The notes below the pieces were generated by a model. The model saw nothing but the letters and a program-made list of their open reading frames with translations, searched no databases and had not been told where the DNA came from. This document shows, one piece after another, positions 1 to 6,530 of a stretch of DNA of 8,493 nucleotides. Location of the stretch: NCBI GenBank assembly GCA_030838305.1, contig JAUTWY010000549.1, positions 1 through 8,493 of the forward strand, in the 5' to 3' direction. The DNA comes from Acidobacteriaceae bacterium (GTDB lineage Bacteria; Acidobacteriota; Terriglobia; Terriglobales; Acidobacteriaceae). The stretch's first letter is position 1. Each line of letters opens with the position of its first letter. The translations under genes and the position numbers were made by a program.

Positions 1-831
1 GATTTTCAGCGTGGCCATCAGATGTTCCGGCTGCACCACCTTGGCCAGCATCGTTCCCGGCTGCACATGTTGCCCCACCTGCAATGGCAACTCGACCAAC
101 ACTCCGCTGATTCCCGCTCGCACTCTCAGCGCCTCCAGTTGCTTCCGCTTCAGGTCAGCTAGAGTCCGCGCCTGATCGACTTTCGCCTGCTGCTGCGCGA
201 GCTGTGTTTCAATCGCTTTCTGGTTGATCGTGATCCTCTGCCCTTCCAAATCATTTCGCGTGGTGAGTTCGTCCGCTTTACCCTTGGACGCTTTATAGGC
301 GAGTCCGGAAATTACTCCGAGATCGTAGAGAGCCTTGTCGGTGTCGGCCTGCCGTTTTGCCTGGCCAAAGTCTGCGCTCACCGTAGCGGCGCCGGATTTC
401 TGCGTCATCAGATCGCTGTCGAGTCGTACGCGCACACTTTGATATTCCGCCTCCGCCGCCTTCAACTGCAGCCCCGTATCAATCGCTGCCTGTTCCACTT
501 GCGGATTGCTCATCTCCACCAGAATGGTGTCGGCCTGCACTTGCGATCCCGGCAGCACACGAATGCGAACCACCGTCGCCTCGGTTTCGGCGGGAATTTG
601 CCGAACCGCTTCCTGCGCTGGAATCAAGGATCCCGGCCCTCGCACCTGCCGCAGCATGGACCCCCGCTTCACCACATCGGTCCACACCGTTCCGCGTTCC
701 ACCGACGGAGCCGCCGGTTTCAGTCGCATCACTCCGATCGTCACCGCCACAACCACTACCGCCCCAATCCCAAACATAACAACCTGGCGACGGCGTTTTT
801 GCAGCTTCAGTTCAGGCCGAGCGATATCCAT
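1..831 (-). CDS. HlyD-type efflux periplasmic adaptor subunit (C-terminus cut by window edge)
   Basis: This is the N-terminal 277 residues of a membrane-fusion (adaptor) protein of a tripartite efflux pump, which would bridge an inner-membrane ABC or RND transporter and an outer-membrane channel. A basic cytoplasmic tip (KRRRQ, residues 12-16) precedes one membrane anchor (about 17-35). A first half-lipoyl segment (about 65-108) follows, then a long Gln/Lys/Ala-rich coiled-coil hairpin (about 109-235), then the second half-lipoyl segment with GVLVELPLQVGQHVQPG (about 241-257). The beta-barrel and C-terminal domains lie beyond the left edge. The ATG at 831 is the only ATG upstream of the anchor. 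The frame stays open upstream to a TAA near 920 and includes a GTG there, but the extension lacks a good start context. The gene is on the same strand as the SMP-30 gene but 205 bases away, so it is probably a separate unit. The transported substrate is unknown. Confidence 0.9.
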   Translation of the reverse strand, partial: MDIARPELKLQKRRRQVVMFGIGAVVVVAVTIGVMRLKPAAPSVERGTVWTDVVKRGSMLRQVRGPGSLIPAQEAVRQIPAETEATVVRIRVLPGSQVQADTILVEMSNPQVEQAAIDTGLQLKAAEAEYQSVRVRLDSDLMTQKSGAATVSADFGQAKRQADTDKALYDLGVISGLAYKASKGKADELTTRNDLEGQRITINQKAIETQLAQQQAKVDQARTLADLKRKQLEALRVRAGISGVLVELPLQVGQHVQPGTMLAKVVQPEHLMATLKI

Positions 832-1036
832 CGCTTGCTGGTAGGCATGCCGTGAACCACTTTTCAGAAGGGCCAACAGGTAGGAAACACAACCAGATAC
901 TTGCCCCGTCACTGAAACTTAAGGAGAGAAACTGTCCATTCCCGAATCACACTGTCCGAAGCTGGACAACACAATTCAGCCCCGCCCTGATCTGTTTTCC
1001 CCCAGCTTCGTCACAACCTTTACGGGCCTCTTGCCG
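832..1036. other. Intergenic region with direct and inverted repeats upstream of the adaptor gene
   Basis: This gap separates the end of the SMP-30 gene from the start of the efflux adaptor gene, both on the minus strand, so it should hold the adaptor promoter and any SMP-30 terminator. ACTGTCC occurs twice (931-937 and 951-957), exactly 20 bases apart. A perfect 9-base inverted repeat, CGAAGCTGG (957-965) and CCAGCTTCG (1002-1010), encloses a 36-base loop, which is too long for a typical intrinsic terminator. No convincing -35/-10 pair was found. A regulator-binding role for the repeats is only inferred. Confidence 0.3.
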
Positions 1037-2029
1037 TTACGGTGTCGTACCTTGGCGATAGGGCACGAAGCCTCGCGACTTCATCTCGAGGCGATACACC
1101 GACGTGGTGGCCGTGATGTAGAGCGTTCGATACTCCTTGTCGCCCCAGGTCAAATTTGCCGGCTGCTCCGGCATCACGATTGTGCCAAGATGGTTGCCTT
1201 TCGCGTCCCAGACCCAAATGCCTTTCGGCCCGGTTACATACAGGTTGCCATTCATATCCACCTTGATTCCGTCAGGCACGCCATCATCCTTCCCACCCGG
1301 TTCCTCGCCAAAGATTCTGCCGTTCTTAAGAGTTCCGCCAGCTGTAACGTCGAATACGAGGATGTTTCTTTTTTCGCTGTCGTCGACGTAGAAGCGTTTT
1401 CCATCCGGCGAAAAGGCAAGACCGTTCGGCTGAGTCAGATCCTTGGTGAGTAACTGCACGTTGCCGTTCGCGTCCAGGCGGTAGACACCTTGGAACGGAA
1501 TTTCCTGCTTCTCGTCGGCTACTAGATCCAAGGTCGGATCCGTGAAATACAACGCCCCGTCCGGCCCCACGATCACATCGTTGGGACTGTTAAATTTCTT
1601 GCCGTCATAGTGATCGGCCAACACCTTGTACTTTCCGTCGGGAGTTACTTCAATGATCGCGCGCAAGACGCTGGCGCAGTCGATCAGACGATGCCGGCGG
1701 TCGAAGGTGTTACCGTCGGGGTCGCCGAGCGCAATCACTTCCTCCTTGCTGCCATCGCGATGGACTCGGTAAATCTTATTGATGGTTTCGTCGCTCACGT
1801 AGAGGAACCCAGCCTCGTCCCACACCGGGCCCTCGGTGAAGCCGAAGCCAGTGCCCACCACACTCAGCCTGGCAGTGCGATCAACCAGGCTCCAGAACTG
1901 TGGGGATTCGGCTTGCAATTGAAACGCCGGAGGCTGGCCTGAAGCAGGAGAACCATCGGCGGCACCCACTGCAATGAACTGCAAGGTTGTGACAATCAGC
2001 GTACGCAAGACTTTCATGCTGCGATTCAT
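1037..2029 (-). CDS. Secreted SMP-30/gluconolactonase-like beta-propeller lactonase
   Basis: A 330-residue member of the SMP-30/gluconolactonase/LRE family, six-bladed propellers that hydrolyse sugar lactones and related esters with a divalent metal. The usual metal ligands are all recognisable: Glu66 in FTEGP, Asn150 in SPND, Asn202 in QPNGL and Asp253 in PDG. Supporting family motifs are GNTFD (106-110), the ALYFTDP segment (159-165) and FSPDGKRFYV (206-215). An N-terminal hydrophobic stretch (about 7-23, cleavage near VGAA) predicts export. Length is normal for a secreted member. The start could be ATG 2029 or the in-frame ATG four codons later; neither has a strong ribosome site. The gene follows the cytochrome c gene by 50 bases on the same strand, so the two are probably co-transcribed. 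With the divergent PQQ dehydrogenase, the simplest role is hydrolysis of a lactone made outside the cytoplasm; the exact substrate is unknown. Confidence 0.9.
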   Translation of the reverse strand: MNRSMKVLRTLIVTTLQFIAVGAADGSPASGQPPAFQLQAESPQFWSLVDRTARLSVVGTGFGFTEGPVWDEAGFLYVSDETINKIYRVHRDGSKEEVIALGDPDGNTFDRRHRLIDCASVLRAIIEVTPDGKYKVLADHYDGKKFNSPNDVIVGPDGALYFTDPTLDLVADEKQEIPFQGVYRLDANGNVQLLTKDLTQPNGLAFSPDGKRFYVDDSEKRNILVFDVTAGGTLKNGRIFGEEPGGKDDGVPDGIKVDMNGNLYVTGPKGIWVWDAKGNHLGTIVMPEQPANLTWGDKEYRTLYITATTSVYRLEMKSRGFVPYRQGTTP

Positions 2030-2079
2030 AGGACGCTCTGCTTTCGAACGAACGGTTGAGCTTCACTTTGCGGACGACA

Positions 2080-2949
2080 TTATTCCTCTTCAAATTCCTT
2101 CTTGGGCGTTTCCGATGGGACGGTGCTGGCTTTGGCGACACTCATCAAGTAACTGACAAGATCGTTCAATTCAGTCGAGTTGAGAGTTGAGCCGTAGTCG
2201 GAGGGCATCAGAGCCTGCGCGCTGTATTCCAGCCCCTCCAGAGTGTCCTTCGCGATGAAGTGAAAGGTTCCGTCCACCGCTTGCAACTGCAAAGAGAAGT
2301 TATCCTGGTTGCGAATTCTGCCGACGTATTTTTCGCCGCCGTGCAGGATCGCCGTCACCAGTCGCGCCCCGCGGTCGCCGCTCGGGGCGGGACTGACGAT
2401 TGCGTTCCGGATTTCCTCCGGATTGTGGGTGCGAGCATACCCGGATAGATCGGAGGCGATGAAGCCTCCTTTGCCGGCAGCCATGTGGCAGCCGGAACAT
2501 CCCACTTTGCCGAAGAACATTGCCTCCCCACGCCGTCGATTACCCGGCAGATTGATGGGCCTGCTTGTACCTTGCAAGGTTCGCAGGTAGGTTACAACCG
2601 CTCTCATGCTTGAGCTTTTCAGAGTATGGAAGGCGGGCATTCCAGTGCCGGGAATGCCATTCTCAATAATATGGGCGATCTGCGCATCCGAAAGCCGCTG
2701 CGCCTTTGGGCTCTCCGCGATGTTCGGAGCCCGCTCGCCCCCTCTTCCGTCCAAACCGTGGCAGCTTGCACAAGTAGACGCGAAAGTTTTCTCGCCCCGA
2801 GTCGAGACAGGTTTGGAGTCCTTCAGCCCGAGGTTTTGCCGTCGAGTTTGCGAACCGCCAGCAAACCCGGTGGCTACGCAGAAGGCGGCCTCCAACGCAA
2901 GTAGCGCGCAACATATTTTGGCACTTGAGCGCATGACAAATTGGGCCAC
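2080..2949 (-). CDS. Secreted di-haem cytochrome c
   Basis: A 289-residue exported c-type cytochrome with two haem-binding motifs: CASCH at residues 60-64 and CSGCH at 151-155. The first domain is a classic class I fold with a likely axial methionine at Met104 (GTGMPAF). The second has a longer stretch between its CxxCH and the candidate ligand Met248 (ALMPSDY), resembling the haem-binding domains found beside dehydrogenases in Acidobacteria and Planctomycetes. A signal peptide covers about residues 7-31. The C-terminus is acidic and charged. The start is uncertain: GTG at 2949 has a weak GAGG ten bases upstream, while ATG at 2934 gives a more compact signal peptide (MRSSAK...). It heads a likely two-gene unit with the SMP-30 gene and is transcribed away from the RraA-IclR-DUF4380-PQQ group. 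Its likely job is to accept electrons from the PQQ dehydrogenase, which has no haem domain of its own; that pairing is inferred. Confidence 0.9.
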   Translation of the reverse strand: MAQFVMRSSAKICCALLALEAAFCVATGFAGGSQTRRQNLGLKDSKPVSTRGEKTFASTCASCHGLDGRGGERAPNIAESPKAQRLSDAQIAHIIENGIPGTGMPAFHTLKSSSMRAVVTYLRTLQGTSRPINLPGNRRRGEAMFFGKVGCSGCHMAAGKGGFIASDLSGYARTHNPEEIRNAIVSPAPSGDRGARLVTAILHGGEKYVGRIRNQDNFSLQLQAVDGTFHFIAKDTLEGLEYSAQALMPSDYGSTLNSTELNDLVSYLMSVAKASTVPSETPKKEFEEE

Positions 2950-2994
2950 TCAGCAAAAACCTCGAGCGGGCTGCTGTCGCGAACCTGGCTGTAT

Positions 2995-3181
2995 TCAAAA
3001 CAAAAACTTCAAACCCAACTGCATGATACGCAGGCCTTGCCGAGGTTGCGAGTCCAAACTGGCTGGAGTTAATTTCCCCCGTTGGATTCCAGAACCAGGC
3101 ATGGTTGAACAGATTGAACGCTTCCCTGCGCAGGTTCCGTCCCGACACGAACCCATTTACCGCACTTCCATCTGGCGAAAG
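2995..3181 (-). pseudogene. Remnant of a TonB-dependent receptor C-terminus, frameshifted
   Basis: Reading the minus strand from about 3181 gives a peptide containing REAFNLFNHAWFWNPTGE and then INSSQFGLATSARP. This is the characteristic near-C-terminal segment of Oar-like, carboxypeptidase-regulatory TonB-dependent receptors abundant in Acidobacteriota. At about 3030 the frame breaks. A shift of one base restores RIMQLGLKFLF followed directly by TGA (2997-2995), which is exactly how these beta-barrels end. An in-frame TAG just upstream of 3181, no start site, and a length of only about 60 codons show that this is a scrap and not a gene. The piece preceding REAFNLFNH (NGFVSGRN) may come from a more N-terminal part joined by deletion, but this is uncertain. 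It lies 45 bases upstream of the cytochrome c start on the same strand, so it may be the end of an importer once encoded there. Confidence 0.75.
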
Positions 3182-3408
3182 CTACAGATTTAGTTTTGAA
3201 AGCCACACAGAACGATGGCATCAGGGTTTATCTCAACCGTCGTAGTCGTGTCAACCTTTTGTGGCCGGCATGGCCGGCATAACTGAGAAGCAGGGATTCT
3301 CCGTGTGCATTGTATCTCTCACTTCCGGTTATGTGGTCGGTTGGGTCTTCCAAGCCGCGGAAAACAGTGTTAGAGTTCGCGCACAATATTTAGAGCCAGG
3401 AGGACGAA
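3182..3408. promoter_or_regulatory. Divergent intergenic region upstream of the RraA-family gene
   Basis: This noncoding stretch lies between the receptor scrap and the RraA-family gene and should carry the promoter of the plus-strand group. A tandem 9-base repeat, TGGCCGGCA twice, lies at 3262-3279. An AT-rich patch (ACAATATTTAG, about 3383-3393) sits close to the gene, but no well-spaced -35/-10 pair was found. A strong ribosome site, AGGAGG at 3398-3403, precedes the ATG at 3409 by five bases. Nothing else recognisable was seen. Confidence 0.4.
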
Positions 3409-4191
3409 ATGAGCAAGTTTCGTGGCTTCGTGAGATCCCACGCTATTGCGACATCTCTGCTATCCGTTGGTCTTTTGTGCCTCACTCTGGGCGTGGCCAG
3501 ATTTCTGCGGGCTCAGTCGATTAGCTCCGCTGCGGCGGTCCCCGACGCCGTCTTGATTGCAGAATTTCGTCGCGTCGAAGTGGCCTCCCTTTCGGACGCC
3601 CTCGAGCAACTGACCAGCAAGCGTATGTACCTGAGCCACCGCATGCATCCGATCTTCACCACCAAGTTCGCCGGCTTTGCGCGGACCGTCTTGCTCAAGA
3701 AAGACGAAGGCAATAGCGATCCTGCGGCCTTGAACGGAATGCTGGAAGCCATTGATCAGGGAACCACTGACTCCGTTTACGTCATGGCCGTCGAGGACGG
3801 CGAGGATATCGCCGGAATGGGTGGACTGATGGGCACGGCAATGGCAGCACGCGGCTACGCCGGAGCTGTAATCGATGGAGGAGTTCGCGACGTCGCTTAT
3901 TTGCGGAAAATTGGGTTTCCGGTATATGCGACCAGCATCGTGCCTTCGACATCCGTGCATCACTATCGATTCGGAGGGTCCGAGATTCCGGTGACTTGCG
4001 ACGGCGTGCCCGTCAATGCCGGCGACATCGTTGCGGCAGACAGCGATGGGGTGGTCATCGTACCGAAGGCGAGAGCCCCCGAAGTACTGAAACTCGCCCA
4101 ACAAATGGATTTCAAAGAGCACTCGATGTATGCCGTGATCGAACAGATGAAATCGATCGTGGAAGCCGTAAAGAAGTTTGGCAGGCTGTAA
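3409..4191 (+). CDS. Exported RraA-family (HMG/CHA aldolase-like) protein
   Basis: A 260-residue protein of the RraA/aldolase family, whose enzymatic members are metal-dependent class II retro-aldolases or decarboxylases of 4-hydroxy-4-methyl-2-oxoglutarate-type keto acids; others (true RraA) bind RNase E. Family features include GGLMGTAMAARGYAGAVIDG (138-157) followed by GVRD, whose Arg160-Asp161 pair matches the conserved substrate/metal Arg-Asp of the aldolases. The C-terminal VNAGDIVAADSDGVVIVP block is also typical. Unusually, it begins with a hydrophobic segment (about 12-30) and a possible cleavage site near RAQS, indicating export or membrane anchoring, so a role with cytoplasmic RNase E is unlikely. 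AGGAGG at 3398-3403 fixes the start. It is the first gene of the plus-strand group, 84 bases before the IclR gene. A keto-acid aldolase or oxaloacetate-decarboxylase role is an inference from the family; the substrate is unknown. Confidence 0.88.
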   Translation: MSKFRGFVRSHAIATSLLSVGLLCLTLGVARFLRAQSISSAAAVPDAVLIAEFRRVEVASLSDALEQLTSKRMYLSHRMHPIFTTKFAGFARTVLLKKDEGNSDPAALNGMLEAIDQGTTDSVYVMAVEDGEDIAGMGGLMGTAMAARGYAGAVIDGGVRDVAYLRKIGFPVYATSIVPSTSVHHYRFGGSEIPVTCDGVPVNAGDIVAADSDGVVIVPKARAPEVLKLAQQMDFKEHSMYAVIEQMKSIVEAVKKFGRL

Positions 4192-4206
4192 AACTAAAGA
4201 TATCTA

Positions 4207-4247
4207 TTGCACAAATGTTACTTTCATCAGATAATTCGCACTTTCAT
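4207..4247 (+). promoter_or_regulatory. Predicted promoter and repeat pair upstream of the IclR-family gene
   Basis: The short gap after the RraA-family gene is markedly AT-rich compared with its surroundings. It holds TTGCAC (4207-4212), a 17-base spacer, then GATAAT (4230-4235), a reasonable sigma-70-like promoter whose -10 matches five of six consensus bases. ACTTTCAT occurs at 4220-4227, inside the spacer, and again at 4240-4247, around the expected transcription start. The copies are exactly 20 bases apart, about two helical turns, so they would lie on one face of the DNA. This fits an operator, possibly for autoregulation by the IclR protein, but that is inference. Confidence 0.45.
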
Positions 4248-4275
4248 TTTATGACTGCCGGTTTCTCGGTGCCCA

Positions 4276-5115
4276 ATGGCGAACTCCCAAAAACGAAGTT
4301 ACAACATCACGGCGCTGCAGCGTGGGCTGCGTCTTCTGCAACTATTCAGCGAGTCACCGCGGGGCCTTGCTGCAAAGCAGGTTGCGGTCCGGTCGCGGCT
4401 GCCGGTTAGTACAGTCCACCGTTTTCTGGCCAATCTGGAAGCCTCGGGCTTTCTGAACTGCGGGGGCGATGGCGTGTACCACCTGGGCATCGCGTGTTTC
4501 GCCATCGGGCAGGCGGCTTTGGGTCAGCTCGATATTCGCCGGGTGAGCTTGCCGTACCTTCGGGAATTGAACCGGCAAACTCGCGAAACCATTCATCTGA
4601 CCGTGCGCCACGGACTCTCTGCGGTGTATGTCGAGAAACTGGATTCTCCCGAACCGTTGCGAATTCATTCCCGCATCGGCGCCGCAGTTCCTTTGTATTG
4701 CACAGCTGTGGGCAAGATCATGCTGGCTTATATGCCCGACGAGGAGCGCGGTAGAGTTCTCCCGCAGTTGGGACTGAAGCGTCTCACTCCGAACACGGTG
4801 GGAAGCCTTCAGGAGTTGGAAGCGGAACTTCAGCGAGTGCGAAAGAACGGCTATGCCTGCGATCTGGAGGAACACGAACTCCACATCCGATGCCTCGCGG
4901 CGCCCATCCGAGACCATGCCGGCGCCGTAAATGCCAGCCTCAGTATTACCGCTCCGGTGGTACGTATGGCGATCACGCGTTTGCGGCAACTCGCGCCGTT
5001 GATACAGACGGCGGGAATGCAAGTCTCCCGGGAGTTGGGGTATCAGACTCCCGGCTGCCGCACGCTAGTACGAAGAAATGAAACCGGGGAGTCGGCCCTT
5101 GCGAAACTTCTTTGA
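4276..5115 (+). CDS. IclR-family transcriptional regulator
   Basis: A 279-residue regulator with the two-domain IclR layout. Residues about 8-72 form the winged helix-turn-helix; the recognition helix lies in RLPVSTVHRFLANLEASGFL (41-60), preceded by ITALQRGLRLLQLF (11-24), a typical family opening. Residues about 80-255 form the effector-binding GAF-like domain, with family segments such as IHSRIGAAVPLYCTAVGKIM and the later YACDLEEHELHIRCLAAPI. The last 25 or so residues (PGCRTLVRRNETGE...) are a short tail beyond the domain. No signal peptide is present, so it acts in the cytoplasm. The ATG at 4276 is the only sensible start because an in-frame stop lies shortly upstream; its ribosome site is weak. 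It sits between the RraA-family and DUF4380 genes and is the only regulator here, making it the likely controller of the divergent locus. IclR proteins commonly sense small organic or aromatic acids; this ligand is unknown. Confidence 0.93.
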   Translation: MANSQKRSYNITALQRGLRLLQLFSESPRGLAAKQVAVRSRLPVSTVHRFLANLEASGFLNCGGDGVYHLGIACFAIGQAALGQLDIRRVSLPYLRELNRQTRETIHLTVRHGLSAVYVEKLDSPEPLRIHSRIGAAVPLYCTAVGKIMLAYMPDEERGRVLPQLGLKRLTPNTVGSLQELEAELQRVRKNGYACDLEEHELHIRCLAAPIRDHAGAVNASLSITAPVVRMAITRLRQLAPLIQTAGMQVSRELGYQTPGCRTLVRRNETGESALAKLL

Positions 5116-5128
5116 AAAGTCCGGCACC

Positions 5129-6529
5129 ATGACGGCCGGAGTTGATGTTCGGAGCCTGTTCCGAAGCGGGATGATTTTCATGGCCTGTTGTTTCGCATCA
5201 TCGAACCTGGGTTGGGCGATGCCCGGGTCCCACTCCCCCTGCCGAATGCACCCCACGATGTTCGAAGGCTGGAAGGCGGAAGAACTGATCAACGACTGGG
5301 TGCGGCTTACGTTCGTTCCACAACTCGGAGGAAGGCTGATGCAGGTCGAGTTCGGGGGACACCACTACTTATTTGTCAATCCAAAATACACAGGGAGATA
5401 TTTCGCGCCGGTTGATGCCGGGAAGCAGCGGGAGTGGATCAACTATGGAGGTGACAAGCTTTGGCCTCTTCCGGAAGGCCACGGCGAAGGCTATTGGCCG
5501 GGACCAGTTTCGGATGTTCTCGATGACGGTGAATATAAACTCGCCATTGTCTCCCAGAGCAATCCCTGCACGATTCGTCTCGAAGGCCCTGCCGATCCAG
5601 CAACGGGCTTGCAGTATTCGCGGGAGATCAGCCTGGGCAGTGATTCTCCGCAAATCTCGTTCCACGCGGTCATGAAGAACGCGAGTGAGCGATCGATTCG
5701 CTGGTCGATACAATCGGTGACGCAATACGACACGGGAGACTCCCGGAACCGAAGAGACTACAACCAGGACTTCTGGGCATTCACTCCAGTGAATCGGCAA
5801 AGCGCCTACGGGGATGGGTATCGCGTTCGCAACGGTCTGGCGGACGATCCGTCCTATTCGGTTCACGATGGCGTATTCACGCTGCGCTGGCTGTATCTGG
5901 AAAATGAAGTGTGGCTCGATTCTGATGCGGGCTGGCTTGCGGTGATCGATGAGTCGACGAAGTTTGGGATCGTCGAACGCTTTCTTTATCTCGCCGACCA
6001 GGAATATCCCGGAAAGGCTTCGGTGATTTTTTATAAGAACGGTGCAGCGCTGGAATTGGACAACCACGGCGTGCCTACGCTTCGCTCCAACCATCCCGAA
6101 GAAGCTCCCTACTATATGGAAGCGGAGATTAACAGCCCGATGCGTCGACTGGATCCGGGCGCTTCGTATGCTCTGGATACAGCGTGGTTTCCAGTGCGCG
6201 CCGGCAAAGGGCTCAAATCCGTTACACAGGCTGGAGTAGTTGAACGTCCTCTCGCCGCATTTCTTCAGACAGACCATCTCACGCTCTCCGGTTGCTTCGG
6301 AGTATTTTTTGCGGGCAAGCTGAAGGCGCATGTCTTCGATTTGCACGGAGCGGAGAGCAATGTGGTCGACCTTGAGTTCGTCGATCCGCTCCGCGAAGTG
6401 GAACTCAACCAAACAATCACTGTGTCCCCAGGCGCCACCCGGGTGGCCATCCACTTGAGCGATGAGCAGGGCGTCGACCGCGGAAGTTTGGGTGAGGCAG
6501 AGATTACGAAGCCGGGGAAGGACTCGTAG
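5129..6529 (+). CDS. Secreted DUF4380 (aldose-epimerase-like fold) protein
   Basis: A protein of about 466 residues recognised as DUF4380 by its pattern GGRLMQVEFGG (67-77), an FVNP-type segment, and GGDKLWPLPEG (107-117) followed by WPGP. The family is considered related to galactose mutarotase-like sugar-binding folds, but no reaction is established. A hydrophobic segment (about 15-25, ending near LGWA) indicates export. The start is uncertain. ATG 5078 gives an ORF overlapping the IclR gene by 38 bases, but with an overlong leader. ATG 5129, 13 bases past the IclR stop, gives a better signal peptide and is preferred; ATG 5171 is also possible. None has a strong ribosome site. The stop (6527-6529) is one base before the PQQ dehydrogenase start, implying coupled translation. 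A role in presenting or epimerising a sugar for oxidation by the PQQ enzyme is inference. Confidence 0.8.
   Translation: MTAGVDVRSLFRSGMIFMACCFASSNLGWAMPGSHSPCRMHPTMFEGWKAEELINDWVRLTFVPQLGGRLMQVEFGGHHYLFVNPKYTGRYFAPVDAGKQREWINYGGDKLWPLPEGHGEGYWPGPVSDVLDDGEYKLAIVSQSNPCTIRLEGPADPATGLQYSREISLGSDSPQISFHAVMKNASERSIRWSIQSVTQYDTGDSRNRRDYNQDFWAFTPVNRQSAYGDGYRVRNGLADDPSYSVHDGVFTLRWLYLENEVWLDSDAGWLAVIDESTKFGIVERFLYLADQEYPGKASVIFYKNGAALELDNHGVPTLRSNHPEEAPYYMEAEINSPMRRLDPGASYALDTAWFPVRAGKGLKSVTQAGVVERPLAAFLQTDHLTLSGCFGVFFAGKLKAHVFDLHGAESNVVDLEFVDPLREVELNQTITVSPGATRVAIHLSDEQGVDRGSLGEAEITKPGKDS
6514..6522 (+). promoter_or_regulatory. Ribosome binding site that fixes the PQQ dehydrogenase start
   Basis: The purine-rich run GGGGAAGGA sits inside the end of the DUF4380 gene, eight bases before the ATG at 6531. 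It favours 6531 over an in-frame ATG at 6462, which would add 23 mostly polar and arginine-rich residues ahead of the signal peptide and overlap the upstream gene by 68 bases. Confidence 0.6.
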
Positions 6530-6530
6530 C

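Noticed and set aside
439..855. Plus-strand open frame opposite the efflux adaptor
   Set aside because: His/Arg/Pro-rich translation typical of an antisense shadow; the minus strand encodes a clear HlyD protein.
957..1010. Inverted repeat as an intrinsic terminator for the SMP-30 gene
   Set aside because: The loop is 36 bases and no T-run follows the stem on the minus strand.
3262..3280. Tandem TGGCCGGCA repeat as an operator or sigma-54 site
   Set aside because: The spacing does not fit a TGGC/TTGC sigma-54 promoter, and a two-copy GC-rich repeat is weak evidence on its own.
3460..4122. Minus-strand open frame opposite the RraA-family gene
   Set aside because: Shadow of a gene with clear family motifs and a strong ribosome site; no signature of its own.
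6462..6530. Upstream in-frame ATG that would lengthen the PQQ dehydrogenase by 23 residues
   Set aside because: It would overlap the DUF4380 gene by 68 bases and bury the signal peptide; GGGGAAGGA supports the ATG at 6531.
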